Shown: positions 50,782 through 60,669 of the stretch, one piece after another
Numbering within the stretch: the stretch's first letter is position 1
Layout: each line of letters starts with the position of its first letter
Origin: Vibrio gigantis
GTDB lineage: Bacteria; Pseudomonadota; Gammaproteobacteria; Enterobacterales; Vibrionaceae
Assembly (NCBI RefSeq): GCF_024347515.1
Contig: NZ_AP025492.1
Span: forward strand, 1,612,001-1,676,000
Length of the DNA: 64,000 bases
Direction: 5' to 3'
The notes under the pieces: model-generated
Seen by the model: only the letters and a program-made list of their open reading frames with translations
Databases searched by the model: none
What the model was told of the DNA's origin: nothing
Program-made: the position numbers and the translations under genes

Positions 50782-51246
50782 CTATTCCGTTACTGCTTCT
50801 TGTTTGAAGCATGGGCTTTTTAGCGTGTTCATGCGTTCGATTTCACTGGTCAGGCGCAGTGACAGCAGAGCTTTCTGGTTAGATGCAAAGTCGAACATCA
50901 CGATAGTCGCGGTACCCACAGTGGTTACCTTTTGCTGTGCTTTACTGACGATCGCGTATTCCATGGTGAAGCGGTCGTCTTGAATGTCAGTAACTCGTGA
51001 GCCCACCATCAAAGTGTCAGGGTAGGTGACAGGTCGAAAATATTTACAATAAGTGTCGCCAAGAACAGGGCCAACTTTGGTGATTGCCATCTCTTCCATT
51101 AGCTCTACGTGCTTGAAGAAATCTAGGCGAGCGGTTTCGAAATAGCGAAAATACACAGCGTTGTTGACGTGATTGAGTGCGTCCATTTCTCCCCAAGCGA
51201 CTGGGATTTCTGTTACTACCGGGTAGTCAGATAATAGTGCTTCCAT
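50782..51246 (-). CDS. acyl-CoA thioesterase, hotdog fold
   Basis: 154 residues from ATG 51246. VAWGEMDALNHVNNAVYFRYFETARLDFF is the signature of 4-hydroxybenzoyl-CoA thioesterase-like (YbgC-type) enzymes, with the catalytic acidic residue in the D-x-x-x-H-V-N segment. The remainder is the family fold. The frame upstream of 51246 lacks similarity. Acyl substrate unknown. Confidence 0.85.
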   Translation of the reverse strand: MEALLSDYPVVTEIPVAWGEMDALNHVNNAVYFRYFETARLDFFKHVELMEEMAITKVGPVLGDTYCKYFRPVTYPDTLMVGSRVTDIQDDRFTMEYAIVSKAQQKVTTVGTATIVMFDFASNQKALLSLRLTSEIERMNTLKSPCFKQEAVTE

Positions 51247-51388
51247 GCGAACTCTCTTATTGTTATTGATCCTATATTGGAATAAAAACCCTACCGCCAA
51301 ATTAACAAAACTGCAACACGTGTAATTCAAGTTTTTGAAGCCTGAAATCACACAGTGTCAATCACTTAGTTACACATTCACGCAATGC

Positions 51389-53224
51389 CTAGGCATTAAG
51401 GTGTTTGAATTGCAGCTCAACTAAGCGTTGGTACAATTCGCAGCTATTAATGAGAGACTGGTGGTCGCCGATGTCTACCAACTGTCCTTTATCGAGCACT
51501 GCAATCTGGTCGGCGTGTTTAATTGTTGATAATCGATGGGCAATAATGATCGTTGTTCTGCCACGCATTAACTCTTCCAATGCTTGTTGTACGTGATGCT
51601 CACTTTCGCTGTCTAGCGCACTGGTTGCCTCATCCAATAACAGAATATTGGGGTCTTTCAAGATGGCACGTGCGATGGCAATGCGCTGTCGTTGTCCGCC
51701 CGAAAGCCTTACGCCACGTTCCCCAAGAAAGCTGTTATAGCCTTCAGGTAAGTTCTGAATGAACTCGTGCGCGTGCGCTTTCTTCGCCGCTTCGATAACT
51801 TGTTCGTCGGTCGCATCTGGATTGCCGTATCGAATGTTATGGAACACATCGTTACTGAACAGAGCAGGTTGTTGTGGGACTAATGCCATCTGCTTTCTTA
51901 ATTCATTAGGATCAAACTGATTCAGCTCAACACCGCCTAAGGTCACTTTACCCGCTTGTGGGTCATAGAAACGTTGCAGTAGTTCGAACAGGGTAGTTTT
52001 ACCTGCACCAGAAGGGCCAACCAGAGCCAACACTTTGCCCTCATGGGCAGTTAAAGTGAGGTTGCTCGTTGCGGGCTGGTCCGGTCTTGATGGGTAACAG
52101 AAAGTCACATCATTAAACGCGACTTCTGGCGTCACGTTACCCAGTGACGTTGGGTTTTCTACGGGCGCAACAATGTGGCTTTCAACTTGCAAAATCTCAA
52201 TTAATCGCTCGGTTGCACCTGCCGCGCGTTGCAGTTCGCCCATCACTTCTGAAATAGTACCTAATGAAGAAGCAACCATGATTGCGTAGAACACAAACGC
52301 CGCTAAATCACCCGCCGACATCGTGCCATTGATGACATCACTGCCGCCTACCCAAAGCATGCCTGCAATCGCACTGAATACAATTACGATAACGCCAGAG
52401 ATAAGAATCGCGCGCTGTTTTACACGCTGACGCCCAATCTCGTAGGCCTTTTCAACTTCAACCGCGAATGACGCTTTCTCTTGCTCTTCTCGGCTGTAGC
52501 TTTGAACCGTTTTAATATGCTCAATTGCTTCACCTGCATAGGAACCCACATCAGACATCGAATCTTGGCTTTGACGAGAGAGGGCCCTCACACGACGCCC
52601 GTACACAAGAATCGGAATTAAGATAAACGGCACCGAAGCCAATACGATCAGCGTTAGCTTAATGTTGGTCGCAAACAGCATGATGATTGCACCAAGACAC
52701 ATCAACGCGCTGCGCATCGCCATCGAGAACGATGAACCAATGATACTTTGCAATAGCGTCGTGTCTGTGGTGATGCGCGACATGATGTCACCACTGCCAT
52801 TAGTTTCAAAGTAACTCGGGTGCAGTGTGACAACATGATTGAAAACCGATAAGCGAATGTCTGCACTCACACGCTCCCCAACAGAAGAAACCAAATAGAA
52901 GCGGAAGAAAGTACCAATCGAGATCAATACGACCACGACCATGATGAACTGAATTGCGCTGCCTAAATCTGAGAGTGATTGTTGGCTAAAACCTTGGTCG
53001 ATCAGAAGACGAATACCGTGTCCGACTGAAAGGGTTAAGCTCGCTGTGAAGATCAACGCGATCAACGCAGCAATTACACGCCCTTTATAAGGCTGAATGA
53101 ATTTACTGAGCTCGAACAGAATACTGAGGCTTTTCTTCTCAGGTTTGGGTTCTGGCGCTTGTTGAGTCGATCGTTGAGTCTGTCGCTGGTTTGAGTCGAG
53201 CGTAGAAGAGACATCGTTTTGCAT
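51389..53224 (-). CDS. ABC exporter, MsbA/multidrug type
   Basis: 611 residues; a half-size exporter with an N-terminal six-helix membrane domain and a C-terminal ATPase. Walker A GPSGAGKTT, signature LSGGQRQR, Walker B ILLLDEATSALD and H-loop AHRLST are all present. A polar N-terminal extension rich in Q and S precedes helix 1. The closest kind is the multidrug/lipid ABC transporter group; lipid A flippase MsbA itself is usually shorter and near lpxK. Confidence 0.9.
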   Translation of the reverse strand: MQNDVSSTLDSNQRQTQRSTQQAPEPKPEKKSLSILFELSKFIQPYKGRVIAALIALIFTASLTLSVGHGIRLLIDQGFSQQSLSDLGSAIQFIMVVVVLISIGTFFRFYLVSSVGERVSADIRLSVFNHVVTLHPSYFETNGSGDIMSRITTDTTLLQSIIGSSFSMAMRSALMCLGAIIMLFATNIKLTLIVLASVPFILIPILVYGRRVRALSRQSQDSMSDVGSYAGEAIEHIKTVQSYSREEQEKASFAVEVEKAYEIGRQRVKQRAILISGVIVIVFSAIAGMLWVGGSDVINGTMSAGDLAAFVFYAIMVASSLGTISEVMGELQRAAGATERLIEILQVESHIVAPVENPTSLGNVTPEVAFNDVTFCYPSRPDQPATSNLTLTAHEGKVLALVGPSGAGKTTLFELLQRFYDPQAGKVTLGGVELNQFDPNELRKQMALVPQQPALFSNDVFHNIRYGNPDATDEQVIEAAKKAHAHEFIQNLPEGYNSFLGERGVRLSGGQRQRIAIARAILKDPNILLLDEATSALDSESEHHVQQALEELMRGRTTIIIAHRLSTIKHADQIAVLDKGQLVDIGDHQSLINSCELYQRLVELQFKHLNA

Positions 53225-53748
53225 ATGACTGCCTTAATGTGTTGTCGCTTTAAAAATAGATGGCTTGTTGCTTGTAGTGCGTGTTGTTCAATGGGAAGCA
53301 CTTGTTGAGAATAGAATCCATTAAAGCATTTATTACAGACGGACGCTCCTATGGAAGCTCAATTTCCCAAATCTCATTAAGGCAAAGTAACTCATACGAG
53401 ATTAGATAAAAGGAAAATTAGTCATTCTGATCTTCGTAATTTGAAAGTGAATTGGATTATTTAACCCTTATTTTTATGCAAGTAAATCGACGGTAATAGG
53501 GAAGTATGTTCATAGTTATCTCTGTACGTGTTGATTTATAAATCAATGGTGAAACGTTTGCCTTTTATCTAGAAACGTGCTTTATCAATGACTTGTGCTT
53601 TATAGATATTAGACCAGTCATTGAGTCTGTTTTTTGTGCAATACTTGTTACAAAAATCCAACAAATTAATTTTTTATACATTTTTCTTGCATAAAAGTTC
53701 AGTTTAAATAGAATAACCAACAAATGACAATTAATGCAGTATTGTGGC
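53225..53748. other. intergenic region between exporter and art operon
   Basis: 524 bases with divergent promoters expected. AT-rich, no convincing gene. TTGCATAAAAGTTCA (53687-53702) resembles an ARG box of ArgR upstream of artP. A TTTTTTATACATTTTTC tract stands just before it. Weak echoes of a second box (TGAATTGGATTATT near 53450) are too far away to count. Confidence 0.5.
53687..53702 (+). promoter_or_regulatory. candidate ArgR (ARG) box
   Basis: TTGCATAAAAGTTCAG fits the ARG-box pattern (TGAAT-like halves around an AT centre; TGCATAAAAATTCA-like boxes occur in E. coli arginine genes) 47 bases before the artP start. A pair of boxes three bases apart is usual; the second half here (TATACATTTTTC) is poor. 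Confidence 0.45.
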
Positions 53749-54477
53749 ATGAGTATTCAAGTAAAGAGCATCAACAAATCATACGGTGATACCCAAGTTC
53801 TTCACGACATCAGTTTCGACTGTGAGAGTGGTGAAACCTTGGTATTGCTTGGCCCAAGCGGCGCGGGCAAGAGTTCATTACTGCGTGTATTGAACCTGCT
53901 AGAAATCGCGGACAACGGCGAACTGGACATTGCGAATGAGCAATTCGATTTTTCAAGCCAAATCCAAGAGAAGCAGGGGCTTAAGCTTCGTCGTAAAGTC
54001 GGCATGGTGTTCCAGCAATACAACTTATGGCCACACATGACGGTGATGGAAAACTTGATTGAAGCACCAACCAAAGTTGCCGGTTTGGATAAGCAGGAAG
54101 CGATTAAGCAAGCTCAAGAAGTACTAAAGACACTTCAACTTGCCGATAAAGCAGACGCTTGGCCACTTCAACTGTCTGGCGGTCAACAACAGCGTGTTGC
54201 GATTGCACGAGCGCTGATGATGAAACCGGATGTGTTGTTGTTTGATGAACCAACAGCAGCGCTTGATCCTGAAATTACCAACCAAGTCGTGAGCATTATT
54301 AAAGAATTGAGCGGTACGGGCATTACCCAAGTGGTGGTGACGCACGAAGTCGATTTCGCGAAGAAGATTGCTAGCCACGTTCTGTACCTAGAGAAAGGGT
54401 ACATCGTTGAACACGGCACCAGCGATTCATTCGTTAATCCGCAAACGCCTGAGTTTGCCGAGTATTTGACTCACTAG
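53749..54477 (+). CDS. artP: arginine ABC transporter ATP-binding protein ArtP
   Basis: 242 residues; the nucleotide-binding subunit of the arginine importer. Walker [10 protein letters not shown], signature [14 protein letters not shown], Walker [14 protein letters not shown] and H-loop VTHE. The start ATG 53749 gives [13 protein letters not shown], as in E. coli ArtP; an in-frame ATG at 53734 is also possible. First gene of artP-artI-artQ-artM, with a candidate ArgR box upstream. Confidence 0.9.
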   Translation: MSIQVKSINKSYGDTQVLHDISFDCESGETLVLLGPSGAGKSSLLRVLNLLEIADNGELDIANEQFDFSSQIQEKQGLKLRRKVGMVFQQYNLWPHMTVMENLIEAPTKVAGLDKQEAIKQAQEVLKTLQLADKADAWPLQLSGGQQQRVAIARALMMKPDVLLFDEPTAALDPEITNQVVSIIKELSGTGITQVVVTHEVDFAKKIASHVLYLEKGYIVEHGTSDSFVNPQTPEFAEYLTH

Positions 54478-54562
54478 ATTTAGCTAAACATAACATCGAT
54501 CAAAACAATCAAATTATAAGAATGGCCACAAGCCGCAATTACATAGTATTCGGAGTAACAAA

Positions 54563-55294
54563 ATGAAAAAGATTCTACTAGCTTCACTTATCGGCCTTGC
54601 TTCTTTTAACGCAGCAGCTAAAGAAGAAATCAAATTCGCAATGGAAGCGACTTATGCACCATTCGAATACATGGACGAGAACAACCAAATCCAAGGTTTT
54701 GACGTAGACCTAGCAAACGCACTTTGTGAAGAGATGAAGGCAACGTGTACTTTCCATAACCAAGCGTTCGATAGCTTGATTCCTGCTCTTAAATTCAAAC
54801 GTTACGATGCCGCTATCTCAGCAATGGACATCACGGAAGCGCGTCTTCAACAAGTTAACTTCTCTGATGCTTACTACGATAACTCGGCAGCATTCATCTC
54901 TATTGAAGGCAAAGTGGCAGACCAAACAGCACTTGAAGGCAAGCGAATCGGTGTTCAAAACGGTTCTACTCACCAAAGCTACCTACTTGAGCAACTGCCA
55001 GGTGTGACAGCTGTTCCTTATTCAAGCTACCAAGATGCATTTATCGACATGAAAAACGGTCGTATCGATTCTGTATTTGGTGACACAGCAGTAGTAGCAG
55101 AATGGTTCAAGAAAGAAGACAACCTAACGTACGTTGGCGAGCAAGTAACAAACCAAGAATACTTCGGTAACGGTTTCGGCATCGCAGTAAACAAGAGCAA
55201 CCCAGAGCTAGTTGCACAGCTGAATACAGCGCTTGCAGCAGTGAAAGCGAACGGCGAATACGACAAGATCTTCAACAAGTACTTCGGTAAGTAA
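54563..55294 (+). CDS. artI: arginine ABC transporter substrate-binding protein ArtI/ArtJ
   Basis: 243 residues, exported (MKKILLASLIGLASFNAAAK) and of the solute-binding protein family 3: FAMEATYAPFEYMDENNQIQGFDVDLA, DAAISAMDITEARLQQVNFS and VGVQNGSTHQSYLL patterns. ArtI and ArtJ cannot be separated by eye; the arginine binding follows from the operon. GGAG precedes the ATG. Confidence 0.9.
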   Translation: MKKILLASLIGLASFNAAAKEEIKFAMEATYAPFEYMDENNQIQGFDVDLANALCEEMKATCTFHNQAFDSLIPALKFKRYDAAISAMDITEARLQQVNFSDAYYDNSAAFISIEGKVADQTALEGKRIGVQNGSTHQSYLLEQLPGVTAVPYSSYQDAFIDMKNGRIDSVFGDTAVVAEWFKKEDNLTYVGEQVTNQEYFGNGFGIAVNKSNPELVAQLNTALAAVKANGEYDKIFNKYFGK

Positions 55295-55297
55295 TTT

Positions 55298-55984
55298 ATG
55301 GAATTAACGGGTTACTCTTTAGGGCTCGTCGAAGCAAGCTGGATGACTGTTCAGCTTGCGTTCGTAAGCCTATTGGTTGGATTGGTTCTAGCAGTTTTGT
55401 TTGCAAGTGGTGAGATGTCTCGTCGTATTGCAATCAAATGGCCAACGACTGCATTTGTGACGATTGTTCGTGGTTTACCAGAAATTCTGGTCGTGCTGTT
55501 TATCTACTTTGGTTCGACACAAGTTCTGTTCATGATCACTGGCGACTTCATTGAAGTGAGCCCGTTTTTATCTGGTGTTGTTGCACTGTCACTTATCTTT
55601 GCTTCTTATGCTTCGCAAACGTTGCGTGGTGCTTTGAAAGCAGTAAGCAAAGGGCAGAGAGAAGCAGCAAGCGCGCTTGGTATTTCTCAGTCACATGCAT
55701 TCTTTCGTATCGTGTTACCTCAAGCGGTAAGACACGCGCTACCAGGTTTAACCAACCAGTGGTTAGTGTTATTGAAGGACACTGCATTAGTATCGCTGAT
55801 TGGCGTAACGGATTTGCTGAAACAAGCACAACTAACATCAGCGGCAACGCACGAAGCATTCACTTGGTACGCGACAGCAGCAGCAATCTACTTGGTTATC
55901 ACTTTAATCACACAAAGATTAGTAAAAGTGATTGATGGTAAGTTCTCTATTCAAGGTTTGGGTAACAAAGGGGCAATGGCATGA
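55298..55984 (+). CDS. artQ: arginine ABC transporter permease ArtQ
   Basis: 228 residues, five hydrophobic segments and the permease signature [22 protein letters not shown] (EAA loop). It starts four bases after artI and overlaps artM by four bases (ATGA), showing translational coupling. E. coli ArtQ has the same length range. Confidence 0.9.
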   Translation: MELTGYSLGLVEASWMTVQLAFVSLLVGLVLAVLFASGEMSRRIAIKWPTTAFVTIVRGLPEILVVLFIYFGSTQVLFMITGDFIEVSPFLSGVVALSLIFASYASQTLRGALKAVSKGQREAASALGISQSHAFFRIVLPQAVRHALPGLTNQWLVLLKDTALVSLIGVTDLLKQAQLTSAATHEAFTWYATAAAIYLVITLITQRLVKVIDGKFSIQGLGNKGAMA

Positions 55985-56649
55985 ATCAACAATACCTCTC
56001 TCAAATGCTTGAAGGTTTAGCGACCAGTCTTCAACTCACCGGCGCTTCATTGCTGGTTGGTTGTATCTTGTCACTGCTGATGACGGTAACGCTAATCCTA
56101 AGAATACCTGCGATTCACTGGTTAACGCGCGGCATCATCACGCTGTTCACTGGCACACCATTGTTGGTTCAAATTTTCTTGGTGTATTACGGGCCGGGTC
56201 AGTTCGATTGGATCCGTGAAAGTTTCATGTGGACTTGGTTAAGCCAACCTTGGTTCTGTGCAATGTTAGCATTGGCTTTGAACACTGCAGCATACAGCAC
56301 GCTACTGTTCAGAGGTGCATTCAACGCGATTCCAGCAGGGCAGTGGGAAGCATGTCGCGCACTAGGTATGGACAAAATCGCAACGCTTAGAGTGTTGCTT
56401 CCATACGCACTACGTCGCGCCGTTCCAGCTTACTCGAACGAAGTGATTCTTGTATTCAAAGGCACGTCACTGGCTAGCACTATTACCATCATGGATTTGA
56501 TGGGCTACGCGCAGCGTATCAATGGCCAAACGTACGACACGCTTACAGTGTTTGGTATCGCTGGCGCATTCTACCTAGCGGTAAACGGCATTTTAACGCT
56601 GATCTTCCGCCAAGTAGAAAAGAAAGCCCTCGCATTCGAAGCGGCGTAA
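55981..56649 (+). CDS. artM: arginine ABC transporter permease ArtM
   Basis: 222 residues, five hydrophobic segments and the EAA loop [22 protein letters not shown]. It overlaps artQ by four bases and is the last gene of the operon; a terminator follows 30 bases later. Confidence 0.9.
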   Translation: MNQQYLSQMLEGLATSLQLTGASLLVGCILSLLMTVTLILRIPAIHWLTRGIITLFTGTPLLVQIFLVYYGPGQFDWIRESFMWTWLSQPWFCAMLALALNTAAYSTLLFRGAFNAIPAGQWEACRALGMDKIATLRVLLPYALRRAVPAYSNEVILVFKGTSLASTITIMDLMGYAQRINGQTYDTLTVFGIAGAFYLAVNGILTLIFRQVEKKALAFEAA

Positions 56650-56679
56650 GCTAGCCACTCATAAGCTTAATTAACGTAT

Positions 56680-56718
56680 AAAGCCTGCCTTTATGTTCGC
56701 ATAGATGGCAGGCTTTTT
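56680..56718 (+). terminator. Rho-independent terminator of the art operon
   Basis: AAAGCCTGCC pairs with GGCAGGCTTT across a 17-base loop and runs into T residues. Confidence 0.85.
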
Positions 56719-56883
56719 TGTGTTTTCTGCATGTGCAGAGGTACTGTTTTTATATCCAGCAGTGCGAGCTTTTACGAAATTAATACTATATGGGAATATT
56801 CTGCCCTTTGTCATTCAATGAGCTTATTTATGTATTAAGTCACTGAAATACAGCGATTAATTGTGCTAGAGTTCAGTCCATAT
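56719..56883. other. intergenic region before cassette block 2
   Basis: AT-rich, nothing recognisable; the repeat at 56884 follows and the first cassette gene starts at 57050. Confidence 0.5.
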
Positions 56884-56947
56884 GAAACTAGACAGAAAAA
56901 TCCCGTATTTAAATGCAGAATTATTCGGTTTAATAGCTGTTATGTGT
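56884..56947 (+). repeat. ~60 bp repeat heading cassette block 2
   Basis: Shares AAACTAGACAGAA, CGTATTTAAATGCAGAATT and TAATAGCTGTTAT with 11497-11560. It ends in GTTATGT, an R'-like box, about 100 bases before the first cassette gene of this block. Confidence 0.6.
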
Positions 56948-57049
56948 TTCCTTTAGATTTGGATGTGACTCGCACAATGTCCCAGAATTGTAGTTCTTAG
57001 ATTATTTGTCTATAAGCTTGACGTAACTGTCTTAAATTGAGGGGCGAGC

Positions 57050-57337
57050 ATGACCGAATCACAAAAGAAATGGTTGAAGCGCTGGGAAGAAAAGCGAAGA
57101 AAAGGGTTTATCCACTACATTATGATTCAAACCTTAATGATTGGTGGCGGGCTATTTACTGGTAAGTTAATAGGTGTTGCACTCTTTACTAACCAAAATC
57201 AGTGGGGAGAGTTCTTTTCTAGCATTCCAATAACTTCAGCAATGATTTTGGCTGTTTGTATTCCGCTCAATAGCCTTGCGTGGTTTGTGAGTGATAAGCG
57301 ATATCAAAGCCTAACTCATCAACAAAACAACACATAA
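57050..57337 (+). CDS. cassette gene: small two-helix membrane protein
   Basis: 95 residues with a basic N-terminus and two hydrophobic segments (HYIMIQTLMIGGGLFTGKLIG and ITSAMILAVCIPLNSLAWFV). Unrecognised. Its stop codon TAA begins the attC box TAACAAG. It is the first gene of block 2. Confidence 0.6.
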   Translation: MTESQKKWLKRWEEKRRKGFIHYIMIQTLMIGGGLFTGKLIGVALFTNQNQWGEFFSSIPITSAMILAVCIPLNSLAWFVSDKRYQSLTHQQNNT

Positions 57338-57359
57338 CAAGAGACTATGGCGTCAATAG

Positions 57360-58305
57360 TTAATTTTTGACGCTATCTTTATCCCACATTGCGCCGTCTC
57401 TTAGCATTGAATTGAGTGTCACAACCATCTTTCTCATGCAGGCAACTATCGCTACTTTTTTAGGCTTTCCTGCCGCAAGTAATCGTTCATAAGTAGCCTT
57501 AAATACAGGGTTGCATTGGATAGCCGACATCATTGCCATGTACATGACTGTTCTAACTTGAGGTCGACCTCCTTTTATCATCCGTTTGCCTTTGAAGCGT
57601 CCGCTCTCTCTTGTTATAGGTGCGACGCCAATGAGAGAAGAGGCTTGCTTGTTAGTGATAAAACCGAGTTCGGGTACATTGCTAATTAGGGAGGCGGCTA
57701 GGATCTTTCCTACGCCAGGCATGCTTTGAAGGATGGTGTTCTTAGCTTGATATTCAGGGCAGCTCTCAATCAGCTTTTCTATCTTTGCCTCTACTTTTTC
57801 AAGCTGATTTTTTAGAGCGGTTAGAATCAGAGTAATAGTCGATGAGATGTTCTTGGGTAATATTTGTAGCCGGTTTCTTTCCATGGTTTGCATGGTGAGT
57901 AGTTGGTTCCGCCTCGTGACTAAGTCACTCATAAGGCGTATGTTTTCGCTTTTTAGCTTGGTAAGTTCGGGCTGAACTCGTTCGGCATAATGTGCGATGA
58001 GCGCGGCATCTAAACGGTCGTTCTTAGCTCGTTGACCAATGGCTTCAGCAAACCTTTTAATACGTAGTGGATTGGCAACGACATAAGGCAATTTGGCTTT
58101 ATCACAGGCGAGTATGAAGGGCATTTCTAATCGACCTGTAGCCTCGATGACGACGCGTTGAGGCTTGTGTTTCTTAGGCATCACTGATGCCTTTATCGGT
58201 GTTTGGTACAGTGAAGTAAATGTCGAGTGGACGGACATAGATGTCTAATTGTGACTTACCAGTATCAACGCCAACATTAATGTTTTGAAGTGTGTTTGTA
58301 TTCAT
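57360..58305 (-). pseudogene. frameshifted IS110-family transposase (element A, copy 2)
   Basis: ATG 58305 opens MNTNTLQNINVGVDTGKSQLD, to about codon 40 (DKGIS), then reaches a stop. The rest runs in another frame from MPKKHKPQRVVIEATG to the end at 57360. Compared with copy 1, about 14 bases are missing near 58181-58185. All acidic residues are present across the break: D14 in the first part, E and two D in the second. The open second part starts at 58238. Confidence 0.75.
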
Positions 58306-58510
58306 AATAAGCTAACTCTTGCTTGCAAATGCGGGCTCGAGACCCAGAAGACTATTCGAGTATGGTGCTTGGAGTTCTATCTGACGTTCGTACTTGTTAC
58401 CGGTCTCTCAATCGAGGAGCCATCGTTTAATCGAACTACCAGATAGAAGAACTTTAGTTGCAGCTAAAGTCTGGGCCTCACCTTACCCTATTGGAGTGCT
58501 TATTATCCAT
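58306..58510 (-). ncRNA. predicted bridge RNA of element A, copy 2
   Basis: Homologous to 13011-13215. Helices CTATCTG (58377-58383)/CAGATAG (58440-58446) and ACTTTAG (58451-58457)/CTAAAGT (58464-58470) keep pairing through compensatory changes against copy 1. 58393-58399 is the reverse complement of TAACAAG, the target at 57335-57341; copy 1 has ATAACAAAC at the same place, matching its own target. Confidence 0.65.
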
Positions 58511-58640
58511 ACAAGGCGTTTGAGGCAGATTCCCAACGCTCGGCATTCTCAGTTTAAGTTGAGTAGTGTGTTTATGGTGCAACGGTTTAGGTACGGTGAT
58601 CGCGTTGCTCACTATTTAACGCGGCTACATGGATTCCCCC

Positions 58641-58893
58641 CAGGTTGTCAAACATCCGCTAAACTTATGTTGATTGGTTTTGGACTGCCGCTCTACATTC
58701 GGCCTACTTATCGACGATTCGCATACGTCGTGGCCCTGATGACTTTGCGCGACTGCGGTGCCTTATTCGTTAGATGACATCTAGTGTGTCCGCCGCATTA
58801 ACAGGCTCTCCGCAAGTGGTCTTAACCTATCTCCATCATTAGCGTCTGCAATGACCCGGTGGGTTTAACTCTTTATGCTGCTTAGGTTTTTAC
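58641..58893 (-). ncRNA. predicted bridge RNA of element B, copy 2
   Basis: ATTCGTTAG (58765-58773) shares its first eight bases with the right junction ATTCGTTAT. CCGCATTAA (58793-58801) matches the reverse complement of the left target TTAACGCGG (58616-58624) at eight of nine bases. Nearly identical to copy 1, so covariation cannot be tested. Confidence 0.45.
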
Positions 58894-59919
58894 TTAAGCA
58901 GCATAGTTTTCGTATTCGGTTTGATTGTGTAAAAGCGACCATATAATTCGTGCGTTCTTCGCGGCAAGTGCCACTATTGCTCGGTTCATTCCTCTGCGCT
59001 CCAGGACGCCTCGACACCACTGACTTAACTTATCTTGCTTGTCGCCAAGGTTGGCAATCACGGTCCTTGCTCCGTGAACTAATAGTGTTCGTAAGTATTT
59101 GTCGCCGTGTTTAGTTATCCGGCCTAAGCGAGGTTTCCCTCCTGTCGAATATTGCTTTGGTACTAAGCCTAGCCAAGCAGAGAAATCGCGACTTTTATCA
59201 AATTGAGAACCATTACCTATCGAAGCGAGTATCGCAGTAGCGGTTTGCGGTCCAATGCCACGAACCTTCATCACTCGTTGAACATTAGCGCTGACCTTAG
59301 CAAAAGAATCGAAGACTTGTTCAGTATCTGCGATACGTTGATTCAATTCTCCAAGGTGTTGGTAAGCATCGGCAATTACTGTTCTTGCGAGGTGTGGCAG
59401 TTCATTTTCTGCATCTTCGAGCATTAAGGGAACCTGTTTCATCAATGAAGAGCGACCAACAGGAATGATTAATCCGAATTCAGAAAGCAGGGCACGCATG
59501 CGATTCATAAGCGCGGTGCGTTCACGAACCCAATGCTCTCTCATTCTATGTACCGATAGGATGGCTTGTTGCTCGGGGGATTTTACGGGTACAAAGCGAG
59601 TTGATGGACGCTGAACAGCTTCGCATATGGCAACAGCATCATTAAGGTCATTCTTTCCCTTAGTTCGATAAGGAACTACGTATTTAACGGCCATAATACG
59701 GGCGTCATGCCCCAGTTTATTGAGTGTTCTTGCCCAATAATGTGCACCACCACACGCTTCGACGCCTATACGCATGAGTGGCATATTTGCTATTGTAGTC
59801 AGTAGTTTAGAGCGGGTTACTGACTTATGAAGTATGACCTTACCATTTTGGTCTACGGCATGAAGACTGAAGTGGTTTTTAGCTAGGTCGATACCGCAGA
59901 AATAAGAATAATCAGACAT
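58894..59919 (-). CDS. IS110/IS1111-family transposase (element B, copy 2)
   Basis: 341 residues from ATG 59919 (GGAGG upstream). Same motifs as copy 1 (D11, E54, D91, D94; YSTGGKPRLG; LVHGARTVIA), differing by a few residues (for example AYQHLGELNQRIADTE against AYHHLDELNQLITDTE). Intact. Confidence 0.92.
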   Translation of the reverse strand: MSDYSYFCGIDLAKNHFSLHAVDQNGKVILHKSVTRSKLLTTIANMPLMRIGVEACGGAHYWARTLNKLGHDARIMAVKYVVPYRTKGKNDLNDAVAICEAVQRPSTRFVPVKSPEQQAILSVHRMREHWVRERTALMNRMRALLSEFGLIIPVGRSSLMKQVPLMLEDAENELPHLARTVIADAYQHLGELNQRIADTEQVFDSFAKVSANVQRVMKVRGIGPQTATAILASIGNGSQFDKSRDFSAWLGLVPKQYSTGGKPRLGRITKHGDKYLRTLLVHGARTVIANLGDKQDKLSQWCRGVLERRGMNRAIVALAAKNARIIWSLLHNQTEYENYAA

Positions 59920-60009
59920 GGTGCCTCCGATGCATTTAAGTACCACATAAGTGTGGCAGATCCTCGGTAGGGGGAATCCATGTCATTCGTTATGCACTTT
60001 GGAGGTCAA

Positions 60010-60552
60010 ATGGATTTATCCTCAAATTTCAGGATGTTGGCGCTGTACAATCAGCGAATGAATAAGCAATTACTTAATGTTTGCAGTACGCTGACTTATG
60101 AGCAGCTGCATCAGAATACTAATTCGTTTTTCCCGACAATTATGGCTCACTGGAATCATATCTTGTTCGGTGACTTAATTATGCTTCAGCGTCTTGTAGC
60201 AAATGAGTTGGTATCCGTTGAACCTACAGTTCTGGATCGGTTGCCCGTTTCTAAATTAGTTTCTGATACTTTTGCTTCGAATCTGGATGAACTCTATGAA
60301 TTACGGGAACTTGTAGACTCAATCTACATTGAAATCACTAATCAGTTTAGTGCCGGTAGTTGTAACCAAGTAGTCAGATATACGACAACCAAAGGGCAGG
60401 TAATTGACCGAACTGTTGGTGAGTTTTTCCAACATATTTTTAATCACCAAACGCACCATAGAGGTCAGCTAAGCTGTTTGTTAAGTCAGCTTGGATTAGG
60501 CTATGGCTGTACAGATCTGCCTATGATTGTGCCTGAGGGAGCTCGTACATAA
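60010..60552 (+). CDS. cassette gene: DinB-family protein
   Basis: 180 residues of four-helix-bundle DinB/YfiT type: NFRMLALYNQRMNKQLL, HWNHILFGD and FFQHIFNHQTHHRGQL carry the three histidines of the family's metal site. Many members are thiol-dependent transferases or of unknown role. GGAGGT before ATG 60010 decides the start; the frame extends back into the IS end at 59980. Confidence 0.8.
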   Translation: MDLSSNFRMLALYNQRMNKQLLNVCSTLTYEQLHQNTNSFFPTIMAHWNHILFGDLIMLQRLVANELVSVEPTVLDRLPVSKLVSDTFASNLDELYELRELVDSIYIEITNQFSAGSCNQVVRYTTTKGQVIDRTVGEFFQHIFNHQTHHRGQLSCLLSQLGLGYGCTDLPMIVPEGART

Positions 60553-60658
60553 CAAATAATTCAATAGTGGTCGGCATCACAACATTGTATCTATGCGTAG
60601 AGTTCAGCAGTTACGGTGTAATGGATAGACATTGTGTTACTCACTATTTTAGCGGCTC
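60550..60658 (+). repeat. attC-like site 12, 3' box lost
   Basis: TAACAAATAATTCAATAGTGG at the left and TGTGTTACTCACTATTTTAGCGG at the right; the right arm matches the body of site 11 (GTTGCTCACTATTTAACGCGG), but the following GTTA box is absent. Confidence 0.5.
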
Positions 60659-60669
60659 AAGGAGGAAAA

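Larger units (their letters stand above)
57342..58510 (-). mobile_element. IS110-family element A, copy 2 (defective)
   Basis: Same ends as copy 1 (AGACTATGGCGTCAATAG and TTATTATCCAT). ACAAG flanks it on both sides. The transposase frame is broken near its start, but the 5' non-coding region is complete. Confidence 0.8.
58625..59987 (-). mobile_element. IS1111-group element B, copy 2
   Basis: About 1.36 kb with subterminal repeats ACATGGATTCCCCC (58627-58640) and GGGGGAATCCATGT (59970-59983), nearly identical to copy 1. Flanked by TTAACGCGG on the left and CGTTATGC on the right. Confidence 0.85.
57335..59995 (+). repeat. attC site 11, interrupted by elements A and B
   Basis: TAACAAG (57335-57341) then element A; the body 58511-58624 (ACAAGGCGTTTGAGGC, CCAACGCTCGGCATT, GCGTTGCTCACTATTTAACGCGG) then element B; then GTTATGC (59989-59995). 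Removing both elements gives one VCR-like attC. Confidence 0.75.

Noticed and set aside
58394..58777. Open frame of 127 codons on the plus strand
   Set aside because: It spans the non-coding end of element A, the attC body and the start of element B; no ribosome site and no protein-like conservation.
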